This document shows, one piece after another, positions 22,461 to 33,444 of a stretch of 64,000 nucleotides of DNA (position 1 is the stretch's first letter; each line of letters opens with the position of its first letter). Source of the stretch: Crocodylus rhombifer (Eukaryota > Chordata > Crocodylia > Crocodylidae); contig JAVSML010024576.1 in NCBI GenBank assembly GCA_038503035.1, forward strand, positions 7,332 through 71,331, given 5' to 3'. Position numbers and translations under genes: made by a program. A model generated the notes under the pieces. That model ran no database searches. It had not been told where the DNA came from and saw only the letters and a list, made by a program, of their open reading frames with translations.

Positions 22461-22889
22461 AGCGCTTCTGTCTCTGCATAACTGCAGCTCATGAGCTTGG
22501 CAGTGGCTTCTCCCTCCAAGGATGTGCTAATTGCTTCCTCGCTTTGAGTGCCACAGGTATGCAAGACTGGCCAGTTAAACAGATTTCATTTAGTGCTCTT
22601 TGGGATGGAAGAGATGCAGGGCTCAGGTGCAGCAAATACGGAGAAGAGTCTTTATTCAGGAGACTGTTTATCAAATGAGGTCAGACACACACAGATCCTA
22701 GGAGTTCCCCAGCTCCAGCTGACAAGTCATGCTGTGCAATGGTAATGCAGAGAGCCTGCCTTAAATCTTGATTGTGATGTAGCAAGCCTGGTTATAGGGG
22801 CTCTGTTTTCAGGGACATTCTGCTCCTAGCTAGGACCAGCACAGAGGCTTAGCAACACTGCAGAGCAACCCATTTCTTCTGGTACTCAC

Positions 22890-23122
22890 CGATGGCTCCT
22901 AGGGTGACAAAGGCATTCTGCCTGGGGCTGATGTACTTGTCGTATGGTCGGTTGCCGTACATGTGAGCTGCACTGTTGACCAGCCAGGCGACATTAAGAG
23001 ACACGGTGTAGCGAAGGATGGAAGCAAGGAAGTAGGAATTCCACAGACTCTCACCCCAGAGGTACCAGGGCACAAGGGTGGGGAGCACAAAACACATGAG
23101 GACGACTGAACTCTTATAGTAC
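22890..23122 (-). CDS. SCD5: SCD5 exon 4
   Basis: Fourth coding exon, 233 nt. The acceptor is a pyrimidine tract ending CCCCCTAG (just above 23122). The first base completes the split Lys codon from exon 3, then comes YYKSSVVLMCF. The exon ends ...GGAGCCATCG before a good GTGAGT donor, leaving a Gly codon split G|GT. It encodes two membrane segments (around VVLMCFVLPTLVPWY and FLASILRYTVSLNVAW) and the conserved LVNSAAHMYGNRPYD region, whose Asn and His belong to the di-iron site. The residues match the SCD5 paralogue well. The frame is open throughout. Confidence 0.96.
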
Positions 23123-23179
23123 CTAGGGGGAAACAAAAAGAAAGGAACAACATTGCCATGAGAGAAGGCCTAGCTCTGC

Positions 23180-23340
23180 TGTTACTTGAGTGGGACTCAG
23201 GAAACCCATGTCTGCCACAACCTTCCTGTGTCCCTGGAGCAAGGCATGTTACCTCTTTGTATTGGTTCTCTGCCTGTAAAATGGAGACAATAATACTTTA
23301 TTTGTCCTTCTGATCCAACTGTGTTGTCAGCTCTTTGGGG
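23180..23340 (+). mobile_element. MIR-like SINE fragment
   Basis: Contains 'ctctgcctgtaaaatggaga' with 'caataatac', then 'agctctttggggcaagggct', motifs of MIR/CORE-type SINE remnants. Confidence 0.55.
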
Positions 23341-23344
23341 CAAG

Positions 23345-23430
23345 GGCTGTGTCATAGTTTTATAGATATTAGGGGCTAGAAGGAACCTTACAGATCATCA
23401 GGTCCAGCCCCAAATGATGATTCACTGCAT
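23345..23430 (-). mobile_element. CR1 3' end fragment
   Basis: Reverse complement of a CR1 3' terminus: 'tcatagttttatagatatta' followed by 'ggctagaaggaaccttacag' and 'atcatcaggtccagcccc'. Confidence 0.7.
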
Positions 23431-23489
23431 TTATAAAAATCTAGTAAAATAGACCCTGGATCTCACATGGGGGGCCAACAGATAGGAAG

Positions 23490-25300
23490 CTTTGAGAGGT
23501 TTAACATACATGGTAACTCCAGAACGCACAAGGGAAAAACTTAAAATCACAATACAGGCAGCTGCTAAAGAAACACTGAATAGGCAAAAGACATGGATAT
23601 TGGATGAGGTGCTGGACCTTAGAGAGAAAAGGAAGAAATGCGATAAACTGCATACTGTCCAAACCAAAGAGAAATCCATGACATAAACAAAGAGATGCAC
23701 TGTGCAGAAGAAACAAATAAAGGTTCTTGGCTAGCATTCAGCAGAAGAGAGAGGCAACTCTCCTGAGGTTTTTGCACACTGGAAACAGACAAGAAAAGGT
23801 AAACATCAGTAAGTCATTAGATCCAAATCAGGGACTCTACTTTCTGACTCTAAACATGTAGCAGAAAGAGGGCAGAATCACTGCAAAGAATTATCACCTG
23901 ATGCTGAGAACACCAATGTAACTTGGGGAGATTAGGCACAAGAACTACCCCAACTTAAATATGTAGTACCCCAGGCAATGGAGACAACCAAGTCAGAAAG
24001 CCCCTTCAGATCAGGCAAAGTTCTAATAAAACACCTTAAGAAAGCAGCTCATGTGCTGCACGATACTTGCTGCAAAGTGTGAGAAACTGGAAAACAGCCA
24101 AGAGACTAGATGAATCAATTTAATGTACTGATATTGAAAAAGAGGGATCCAAAGGAATGCTCAAACAACTGCATGATTTTACTGGTGTCTCATACAAGCC
24201 AAATACTGCTAAGGGTAGTTCTGGAGTGAATACAGAGTAAATTGGAAGAGATCACAACACAGCAAGCAGTATTTTGGCAGGGCAGAGACAAAAAAAGCAT
24301 GTGACAAATTTAAGAAATGTGATGAAGAAAGCAAGAGTTTGGACAAGCTCTGCATCTCAAGTTTGTTAGCCTCCATTAAGCTTTCAGTGCAGTGGGACAC
24401 ACAAAGCTATGGCTGTGCAGGCTTGAGACGGGTTTCCCCAGGGAAACCCAAGGAACAGGAAGCTACAGGCAGGTTTACTGGACTGACATTGGAATGGCTC
24501 CAAGTATGAAAAGGAGTTTGACAAGGCATCTCTCCCCATGTCCCTGTACTCTTTCACATCTGCACAGAAATGATCATGTGCCAAGCACTTGCAGGATCTA
24601 AAAGAGATCAGAAAATTGGAGGTAAAAAGCTTAGTAATCTGAGGTAGGTAGACAGTATTATTTTGATTGCCACTACCCTAGAAGAGCTGAAAGATCTAGT
24701 GGAAAGATTGGTCATGGCAGGAAAGAGAAACAGCAGCACAGTTAACATTCCAAAGACCAAAGTGATGACTACAACTAGAGAAAGATTCAAAGTTAAAATA
24801 GATATGAGCCTTTGGAACAAGTCTCAAAGTACATATTTGGGTACCATCCTATTGGAAGACAATAAGTGCATGAGTAAAGAATGCAAAACTCATTCAGCAG
24901 TAAAGCATTTGAACACAATATGGACAAGTAGGCAGAGTTCTAACAAAATTTTTAAAAAAATTACTAAAAGCATTGGTTAGGCTAGTAGCAAAATGCAGAT
25001 GTAAAAACTGGATGCTTATGAAGGAGTTGGAGACAAAATTACAAGCATTTAGGATGATGTGCTATAGAAGGATATTTCTTTTCTGAATCCAGCAAAGATC
25101 CAACAATTGGATGCTCAATAAAATTGGAACCAAGCTTGAACTGATGCAAATGGTGAAAAAGAAAATAATTAAGTACCGCATCCATATTTTAAGAAGAGAA
25201 GGTGATAGCCTAGAAAAGAAGAAGGTTGTGCCAAGGAAGAGAGTGGGGCTGGCCAAGAAAATGATGATACAAAGATATTGAAGACTAAGTGGAGAGCACT
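23490..25300 (+). mobile_element. Degenerate RTE-like LINE
   Basis: A long decayed non-LTR coding region. Readable pieces in order: KTWILDEVLDLREKRKKC (23560-23640), ILKKRDPKECSNN (about 24130-24165), a stretch ending NIPKTKVMTTTRERFKVKID (24663-24800), YLGTILLEDNKCM (24830-24875) and YRIHILRREGDSLEKKK (about 25170-25225). The order and motifs are those of the RT of RTE-type LINEs and their relatives; the clade is not certain. Many stops; the YADD box is not recognisable. Confidence 0.65.
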
Positions 25301-26865
25301 TCCCAATGTTTCACTAACCTGCAAGACAAAGAGGGCACTTGATTGACTGACTGATTGATATAGAAATCCTTCAGAAGAAAATCTGACATGAAGTTCCCAT
25401 CCCAAGTCATTTTCAGAGGAGTTTTTCTAAACAATTATAATGAATAATTTGTTCACATTACTTATTTTTGTTAACAAATCTGCACATTCCTTTATTTTAC
25501 TGGCTGTTTGCCTATTTAATTCACATGGGGCTAAACCCTGGAGTTTTTATTCATTTTTTGGTTTGAGGAAAAATTCTTGTCTTACAAAAGGACATTGTCA
25601 AGTTCTCATTGCCATGTACAAAAATCTTTCTCCCCAGGCAATAGTGAAGGAGCAGGCCAGGACTGTGCATCATGGCTATAAAAAGGAGGCGAAAAAAGAA
25701 GAAATAGAGGAAATGGAGGAGGAAGAATGGAAAAGGTCAAAGAAAATACAACATCAAAGCTAGGCCATCCCAAAAAGCAAACTGAAGTGAGAAATAGTTG
25801 AGGAAGAAAGGGCCAGACACCCAGGTGATGGGCACACTTGGGTTCCTTCATGTCCAATGTCCTGCTTTAAATGAATCTCTTCACAGGAAACAAATCTCTC
25901 AGCAAAGTACTGGCAATATGGCTGCTTCAAACAAATCTGTGGCCACCTGCAAAAGTAAAGGGAGGGATATGCTGCAAGAATCCCTCCTCTGCTTCACCTG
26001 CCCCTAATGTTTGTTCCCTGGAAGGACAGGGGAAAATAAGGAATTTATCAAGAACTGATGTAAGTATTGGAGGAGGGAGTTCTGAAAAGACTTGCCTTCA
26101 TTTAAATTTACTCTCTCTCTAGAGCCTTCAGGCAGTAGGTAGCATCTTCTGTTCCACACTATGTACCCGTAGGGTGAGAGCCAAGAGCCCTCTTGTGGCT
26201 GCAGGTTTGGTGCCATTGTTTAAGACTGCTTCAAACAGCATCACTGCTGTGCAGTAGCCCACAATGGCTGGGTTGTCAAAGCCTTTGAGTACCAACCCTT
26301 CCGAAAGATTTTGATGCAGGTTTGAACTGAGTGAGAGTCCCAGGGCTCAGCTCCAGAACAGCAGGCCTGTCACAACAGAGAGGTCAGCAAAGATCCTGGC
26401 AAATATATTGAAGTCCTTCAAACAGAGGGTACATGGCAGTGGCAGCAGCCAGATCTCCCTGCTGCAGGGATTGGCAGGCCTACTACAAGAGTTCAGGTAA
26501 GAATCACAAGTATTTAGTATTCAGTCATGGCCACCCTGGGTGTTCTTGTTCACAGGGACTGAACACAGGACCTCTGGGGTTAAGGCATCAGCCTGTATAG
26601 CACAGGAAAGGGCAAACTTCTGAACCCTTCTACCTACAAATCAAGATCTTGGCACAACTTAGGGCCTCAAGACACCAAACCTTTGAAGGTACCTGCTCTG
26701 CTCACAGAGCATCAGCTCAAACAGTAGTTTGTTGCTAGGTGACTTTCTTGCAAAGCCATATTTAAACAACCTGGGAGCCACACATGACACATAAGCCACA
26801 CTTCAGACACCCCTGCTCTATATTTTGAACTGAAGAGCCATACCCACACACTGAGAAATGACTTA

Positions 26866-27330
26866 GGGCTTTGTTACACCTTACACTGTGAGCTGCACAA
26901 ATGTTGTTCGGTGTCAGTGCTAGCTTGGAGTTTAAACCAGTCATACCCTTAGTATAGAAACCTTCTCTGACTGCCCTGCACCTGCACAGCAGTGACTTGC
27001 CACTGGAGGCCTGGTGAGCGGGGCAGGACTAGAAGCTTTAGCTGTGAGTTGCCACTAGTGGGCTGGTGAGACAGGACAGGCTTTACAGGTGAGGGTGTGA
27101 GAGATCCTGGGATACTGGAGGACATCGACTTGGGTGGCACATCTGTGGGGAGTGGCCATACCTTGATGGAACAGGAGCTGAGTTGTGAGCATCAGAGATA
27201 ATTGTGCCCTGGATTGGGGTAACTTTGAGCTGCGTAACAAGCCTTAAAACCACTTTAAGGTGTTAATGTGCAGAGAATCCAGGGGTTAAGAGCTCCAGGA
27301 GCCACCCCAAATTACTGTTTAACAAGGCCC
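26866..27330. mobile_element. Harbinger-type MITE, same family, inverted
   Basis: Ends GGGCTTTGTTACACC and TTTAACAAGGCCC with TTA on both sides (26863-26865, 27331-27333). Its right 100 bp is the reverse complement of the left part of the element at 16242 ('aggggttaagagctccagga'). Confidence 0.75.
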
Positions 27331-27659
27331 TTATAAATGTCTATTCACAATCTAGCCACTAGAGGGTGACAAAGTCACATTCTGTTAACATGGGTCATAC
27401 CTTAATTGTCGGTTCCCAAACTCTGACAGACTGTGCACCACCAAATTAAAATGATACAACTACCAGCAATTTTTTGTCATAAAGTAAATAGAATAAAACT
27501 CCTAACGTTCCACAGATTGGGAATTGCTGCCTTAATGGTCTCCATTCTTTTCCCCTAAAGTTCGGCAGTGTTTTTTTAGGTTCCCCTGTCCCAGACACAT
27601 TGATTCTTAATTAATTACAAGCCCCTTTCCTTGCCCTTAAATAGTGCTTAACTATTACC

Positions 27660-27870
27660 AGGAAACTGAGAGACTTTGAATGCCAGTGTAGCTTAATGCC
27701 ATTAAGGAGGTCTAGGGTTTATTCCCAGCTGTTCCACTGCCCTCCTGGAAGACCTTTGTCAACACACTTTACATTTATGTGCTTCAAGTTTGTCCATCTG
27801 TGACATGCAGATAATAATCTTTTGTAAGGCACTTTGGGATCTTTTGTAAGGCATTGGGTTGGATATTGCC
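27660..27870 (+). mobile_element. MIR-like SINE fragment
   Basis: 'gtctagggtttattcccagc' resembles a B box region; 'tccatctgtgacatgcagat' and 'gtaaggcactttgggatc' are MIR-like core and tail motifs. Confidence 0.55.
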
Positions 27871-27977
27871 AAATGCCATTAACTTCTATGTATCAGAAGT
27901 GCTGTGTAATACCAGGTGCTCTGATGTACTACTGTGACTATTCTTAAGATATCTCATTGGAAAAAGACAGAAGAAAG

Positions 27978-28696
27978 ACACCCCATCCACTCGCCAACCG
28001 GATAGGCGCCAGCAATGGTGTTTTGGTTGTGCTTGATTGATTTTGGCTTGCCTTAAGGGGGATCCCACATCCAGGTGGGTTCTGCTGGCGCTTGTCAGGC
28101 TGCCCCCCTCCCCCCTGATAAGTAGCCTTCCCTTCATGGAGACTGGCAAACTGTACGTGTGCTGGCTGGCGCCTACTTCAGCACCACTGAGTAGGGTGCT
28201 TCTGGTTTTGCACCTCTTCTCCCTTGTTTTTTTTCTCTCAAAAGAAACAGACCCCTGGGGAGGAGAGGGATATGGAGTTGCCTCCTTTCCCCCAGCCTCC
28301 TACAGGGGGCTCAAACACTTCCTCTGCTCTGCCTGCCGGCGTCGAACTGGCTGCGCTGCTCCTCCCTGCTGCAGGAGCCTCAGCATGTCTGTCGTGCTCC
28401 CTGCCAGCGTGCTCCCTCGCTTTCTCTGCCCCCCCAGGTTCCGGTGGGGTTTTAAATTTTCCTGCAGAGGCCGGAATGGCCGCCATGACTGGATCAGCTG
28501 TTCCCCACTTGGGGAACAGCTGATTAAACAGCCGGCATAATGCCAGCTCATGCGGCCACAGCCGCAGTTCCTGCTCCAACTTTGGCTGTGCTCCAGGAGG
28601 TAAGTTCCCCCTGCGGGGGGACTGTTTTTGGGATTTGGGGCCCATGGGGACTGCCCTCTCCCCTTCAGGAGCTTATGGGGATGTCTCGCCACCACA
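27978..28696 (-). repeat. Element B 3' LTR
   Basis: About 720 bp. The inner edge is well marked: on the minus strand a purine tract AAGGGGGGAGG directly precedes TGTGGTGG. It is longer than its partner because of about 60 extra bp around a perfect palindrome at 28493-28524. Confidence 0.75.
28493..28524. repeat. Perfect 15-bp-arm palindrome in the element B 3' LTR
   Basis: ATCAGCTGTTCCCCA, two bases, then its exact reverse complement. Absent from the partner LTR. Confidence 0.9.
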
Positions 28697-28747
28697 GACC
28701 TCCCCCCTTAAGTTGCCTTGTGGCATCTGGACCCCTTGTGTGGCTTC

Positions 28748-29956
28748 TCACTGAGCCTGATGCTCCTCTTCATGAGTGTGGCATGCTTCCTCTGCCGACT
28801 TGTCTGGGCTACCCCATCTGGAGAGAAAATTAACTATGAAATTATCTTTGCCAGGGCACTGCACAATCGTAAATGTAAAGGGCTGCAATGCCAAGGCCCA
28901 GCAAGTAATCCAGGTGTCTATGTTTTGTTTCTGGGTTAGCCATTGCAGTGGGGCGTGATCTGTCACCACCATGAATTCTCATCCCATCAGGTAATACTTA
29001 AAATAGTCTATTGCCCAGTGTATGGCCAGGCACTCCCTCTCGACTGCGGCTGAGCTTACAACTGGCAAAGGCGATCGAGCACTCCTCTCCCCCACATCTT
29101 TGAAGTAATACTGACCCTAGGGTGCTGCCTGATGCATCCATCTGCAATATAAAAGAGGCATCAAAATCAGGGGTGTGCACTATGACATCACGACATATCG
29201 CCTCCTTTAGTTCCTTGAAGTTCTCTCTCATTTCTGGCATCGATTTCAGCAGTGCTGCTGGTCCCCCTCCCAGTGCATCCACGAGGGGAGCGGAGAGGCT
29301 TGCAAAATGTGGTATGAACTGCTGGTAATATTAATTAATGAGTCCCATGAAGAAGCGTAGCTGTTTACGGGTATGTGGCTCCTGGAATCATCATATGGCC
29401 TCGATCTTCTCTGTCAGGAGGCGTATTGTTCCCCTATCTACCTACCTGAAACCCTAGGTATGCCATTTCTCATCCTGCTAACTTGCATTTCTTGGGATTG
29501 GCAGTCAGACCCGCTGCTTGGAGTTCTCTCAGGACTGCCCTCAGGGCTTTAAGGTGCTGGTGCCAACTGGGAGTGAAGATAACGATGTTGTCTATATATG
29601 CTGCCACTTGGGACAAGTGCAAGCAGGGTGTCCATCAGCATCTGGAAGGTGGCTGCCACATCATTCAGCCCAAAGGGCATCCGTATAAACTCAACTAAAC
29701 CCCAAGAGGTCCCGAAAGCAGTCTTGGTGATATCCGCAGGGCACATCAGGATTTGCCAGTACCCTTTGGCAAGGTCGAGGGTAGATATGTACGGGGCTTC
29801 AGTGATCCTCTCAACGAAGTGGGTAATGTGTGGCATGGGGAAGGCGTCGAAGGTCATCAAAGCATTTAGCTTCCTGAAGTCTATACACAGGCACAGTGCC
29901 CCATCGGGTTTGACCACCGGCACAATGGTGCCAAGGGCTCTGGGATGGTCATACAA
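28748..29956 (-). pseudogene. Element B reverse transcriptase-RNase H remnant
   Basis: RT part 29956-29549: VVKPDGALCLCIDFRKLN, STLDLAKGYWQI and RMPFGLNDVAATFQ. Past a frame break the YxDD box reads YIDN (about 29590-29610), so the last catalytic Asp is lost. RNase H pieces follow at 29282-28998 (MDASGSTLGSVLLQ) and 28972-28748 (VVTDHAPLQWL and a final NFLSRWG). At least three frame changes. It matches element A piece by piece, showing a related but separate family. Confidence 0.83.
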
Positions 29957-30509
29957 TTCCCTGTCTTAGCATTTTTTCTATCTCCTGGGGTATCAGCCTC
30001 CACCTTTCCCTAACCACTGTACCAGAAGGAGTTCTAATCTCATGTTCAATTCCCCTTACTCGAGGAAAGGGAGGCTGTGGCGGCCCAGAAGGCCTCTATT
30101 AAATCCAACAGCTCCTGTTGTTGCTGGCTATCCAGCTCTTCTCCCATTTGCACTGACTCCTTCCCCATGGATTCACTTAACGCGGGACAGGGCGGTCCCA
30201 GTTCTTCCCCCACCTCCTCTTCTTGTGCCAGCCAGCCCTGTGGGGTCTTCCACTCCTTAAGAAGATTCACATGATAAATTTGGCATTCCTGGCAGTGGCC
30301 CGGCTTGAGCAATTCATAATCCACCAGCCCCACTTGACGAACTACTCTAAACAGACCTTGCCACATTTTGAGATGCTTGCTCGAGGACGCCAGGAGTGAA
30401 ACCAAAACCATATCTCCGGAAGGTCTGGGTTCTTGCCTTCCTATTACATTGGGCCTCTTGTTGCTCTTGGGCAGCCCTCAAATTTTGGCCTGTGATGTGC
30501 CTTCTTGAT

Positions 30510-31298
30510 TCAGTCCTGCAATTCTTGGAGGTATCTTTCCACGGATGTTCCTAACCCTACCGGTCGTTCCCATTCTTCCCTGATGACCTGTAACAGCCCT
30601 GTAGGGTTGTCGCCATATACTAGCTGGAATGGGGAATACTGCATCAACTCTTGCAGGGCATCCATCAAGGCAAACAGCAACAGCATTAAGATGGTATCCC
30701 ACCTCCAGGGGTCTTCCTGTGAGCACCGCCTGAGCAATCACTCAATCATCCCATTTAAACTTTCCACTAGACCGTTCATCTGATGACAGTAAATCAATGT
30801 CTTCAACTGGGTGACGCCCAGGGTTTTACACAGAGCTTTCATCATGCCGGACATGAAATTCATCCCCTGGTCAGTGAGTATTTCGCGTAGAATGCCAACT
30901 GGCACTATCCATTTAAGTAATTCTTCCGCTACCCGCATTGCTGTAATGGACCTGAGTGGGACTGCCTCTGGAAAATGGATGGTGTAATACACTAAAACCA
31001 ATATATACTGATAACTGTTGTGCAACTTCGGGAGGGGACCCACTATGTCTAGCATGACTCTGGAAAACGGTGTCTCTATTATCGGCATCAGGCACAACAG
31101 TGTCCTCTGTGGCCTCCACTCCTGGGCCCTTTGGCATTCTGGGCAAGCAACCCCCCATCTTTCCACGTCTTCTTGTAGAAATGGCCAAAAGAATTCTTGG
31201 ACCAGCCTTGCCCAGGTCTTGGTGTGTCCTAAATGGCCTCCCATCGGGGAGTCATGAGCCAATCTCCAAATGGAGCAGCGGAGTAAAGATGGGACCAC
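30510..31298 (-). pseudogene. int: Element B integrase remnant
   Basis: One frame with a single TGA (30738-30740). The zinc-binding part RLAHDSPMGGHLG ... CPECQ is kept. In the core, the first catalytic Asp is replaced by Tyr in LVLVYYTIHFPEA; the second (ILTDQGMNF) and the Glu region (NGLVESLN) remain. A GPY/F module with VDYELL and YHVNLLKEW follows in another frame at 30411-30260, continuing into the lead-in of RT. Catalysis would be lost. Confidence 0.82.
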
Positions 31299-31634
31299 TA
31301 ACTGTCTCCCTTTCGATGTGCCCTCCTTGCCCCTTTGGACCCAATATAATAACCCCCCAATAACCTCAAAGTGGGAATGACTTTGCGATGTTCCTTCCCT
31401 GGGATCTTCAGTCCATAGCCGCTAGAGTTCTGGGTCTTCTCGTTGGGCCTGATGGAACCGTGCTGCGTAACCACCTGCTCCAGGTTGATACTGCCCGATG
31501 CCGCTTTGCTCTGGTGAGGTGGGCTTTTGCCAGCCCAGCCTTCTCCCCTTTGGAACCGCTTCCTTTCTTCCTCTGTAGCTCATACCTGTTTCAGCACCGT
31601 GTAGGAAGGTTCCTATTCTCTTCCGAGGATCATT

Positions 31635-32105
31635 TCACAGGCTAAGGCAGGTGCCAATCTGAACTGCAGTTTGCCACAGAACTCCATCACCCTCAAAGGC
31701 CCTCTCGCAGGATGGAGTGTATACAGCTGGCCTGGGGCCCAGCTCGCTCAGGCCCAGACTGCATTCCTGGGAGATGTGCCCAGTTCGTCCACACCGACAG
31801 CACACAACACTTCTCAATGCCCCTTTTGGTGGACCGGTACTCCTTTTCCCTTCACTAGTCAGGCTCTCCTTCGGGGCCCAGGGGCCTCACCCACATCCTC
31901 TCTCATTTTCTGAGCTTGCGAAGGCCTCAGCCAGGCGGAGGGCTTCCTCACTGGTCTGAGGTTGGTGTCTCTGTACCCACCTCTGGGTGTCTTCTTCCAG
32001 GTCCCAGAGAAATTGTTCTAATAAGAACTGGTCCATCACCCCCTCCCAGTTGAACTGGCCAGCTGGTAGCCATTTATTAAGCACACCCCTAAGAGACTGC
32101 AACAA
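31635..32105 (-). pseudogene. gag: Element B gag remnant (SCAN-like capsid, zinc knuckle)
   Basis: The piece 32105-31887 reads like the second half of a SCAN domain: LNKWLPAGQF, then DQFLLEQFLWDLEEDTQRWV, then TSEEALRLAEAF. A separate piece just downstream carries a complete CX2CX4HX4C knuckle, CCRCGRTGHISQEC, at about 31800-31755. The two pieces are in different frames with stops around them, and the Gag N-terminus (32110-32780) is decayed beyond easy reading. Not functional. Confidence 0.75.
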
Positions 32106-32783
32106 GGCTCAGGGCCGCTTAGCTTGTTTTGGCTTCCATGCTCAAAATGCCTGTCTGTAACTTTCCAGGGAAATCTCTAGCCTGTAGAGGATCGCTGCAT
32201 TGACAGCATCATAATCTCGGGCGTCCTCCTTCGACAGGGCCTGGTAGTTGGCTTGAACCTGATCTATCACTAAGGTGCCTAGCTGGTGGCCCCACTAACT
32301 GCAATCCAACCCTGTCTAGATAGTGGTCCTCTCAAATGCTTCTATATACGCCTCAGAATCATCTTCCCATGTCATACACGGCATCTTGAACAGGGTGGCA
32401 TTACGCAGCATCCATTCTTGCTGGTGTTCCCCTTGTAACTGTTGCACCTCCAGCACTTGCCCTGTAGCCTAAATAGCCTGTGTTAGTAGCTCCACATGGG
32501 CTATTGCTGGCGGCTACATCTCTGCTTGCCCCCAGGTTGGGATCTCTCTCCCAATAACACCGAAAACTTCCCGGCCAATGCACTACCGTGATGGAACGTG
32601 CCTTAAGTGGGGTTTCCTGAGTGATGCACTATCCGTCCGGCTTGAGGCCCCTCAACTCGCCTGCCACCACTTGGTGTTATTATATAAAGGGAGGGTTCAG
32701 TGGAGATCTTCTTCCTGGGGGGCCCCTGGGGATGGCAGTACTCACAGTTCGGGTGTGATGTTCCATGGGGCTCCGCCTCCCCT

Positions 32784-33444
32784 ACACCCTGTCCACTTGC
32801 CAACTGGACAGGCGCCAGCAATGGTGGTTCGGTTGTGCTTGATCAACCTCAGCTTGCCTTGAGCGGGAGCCCATGTCCGGGTGGGTTCTGTTGGCACTTG
32901 TCAGGCTGCCCACCCCCCCACCAAGTAGCCTTCCCATCATGGAGACTGACAAGCTGTCCATGTGTTGGCTGGTGCCTACTTCAGCACCTCTGAGTAGGGT
33001 GCTTCTGGTCTTGCACCTCTTCTCTCTTGTTTTTTTCCTCTCAAAAGAAATAGATCCCTGGGGAGGAGAGGGGTGTGGAGTTGCCTCCTTTCCCCCAGCC
33101 TCCTACAGGGGGCTCAAGCACCTCCCCTGCTCTGCCTGCCAGCGTTGAACTGGCTGCGCTGCTCCTCCCTGCTGCAGGAGCCTCAACGCATCTGGCATGC
33201 TCCATGCCAGCATGCTCCCTCGCTTCCTCTGCCCCCCCCCGGTTCTAGTGGGGCTTTTAAATCTTCCTGCAGCAGCTGGAACTCGATCAGCCGTGCAGCC
33301 GTGGCTACGGTTCCTGCTCTGGCTCTGGCTCTGGCTGTGCTCTGGGAGGTAAGTTCCTCCTGAGGGGGTGCTGTTTGTGGGGTTTGGGACCCATGGGGAC
33401 TCCCTCTCCCATTTGGGAGCCTGTGGGGGCATCTCACTGCCACA
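32784..33444 (-). repeat. Element B 5' LTR
   Basis: About 660 bp. Reads TGTGGCAG... on the minus strand and aligns along its length with 27978-28696, with many substitutions and small indels. The junction with internal sequence is placed at the last shared bases. Confidence 0.75.

Larger units (their letters stand above)
19870..22889 (-). other. SCD5 intron 4
   Basis: A 3.0-kb intron. It includes a GC-rich hAT-like stretch (about 21620-22030) and a repeat with 'gaaaatcag' motifs (about 22190-22460). The rest (19880-21600, 22460-22880) has no recognisable element apart from a possible short MITE remnant near 20100-20230. Confidence 0.8.
27978..33444 (-). mobile_element. LTR element B: degraded Gmr1-like retrotransposon in SCD5 intron 3
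   Basis: A 5.5-kb element read on the minus strand, flanked by two related LTRs. Order along the minus strand: Gag with SCAN-like capsid (32105-31887), zinc knuckle (about 31800-31750), integrase (31298-30510), GPY/F module (about 30411-30260), reverse transcriptase (29956-29549), RNase H (29282-28748). Integrase again precedes RT. Many frame breaks. No target duplication could be found at the outer edges (TACCT on the right, AAAGA on the left), so the ends are approximate. It is in sense with SCD5. Confidence 0.85.

Noticed and set aside
28238..28695. Frames of 130-167 codons on both strands in the element B 3' LTR
   Set aside because: LTR sequence with GC bias; the partner LTR breaks the same frames.
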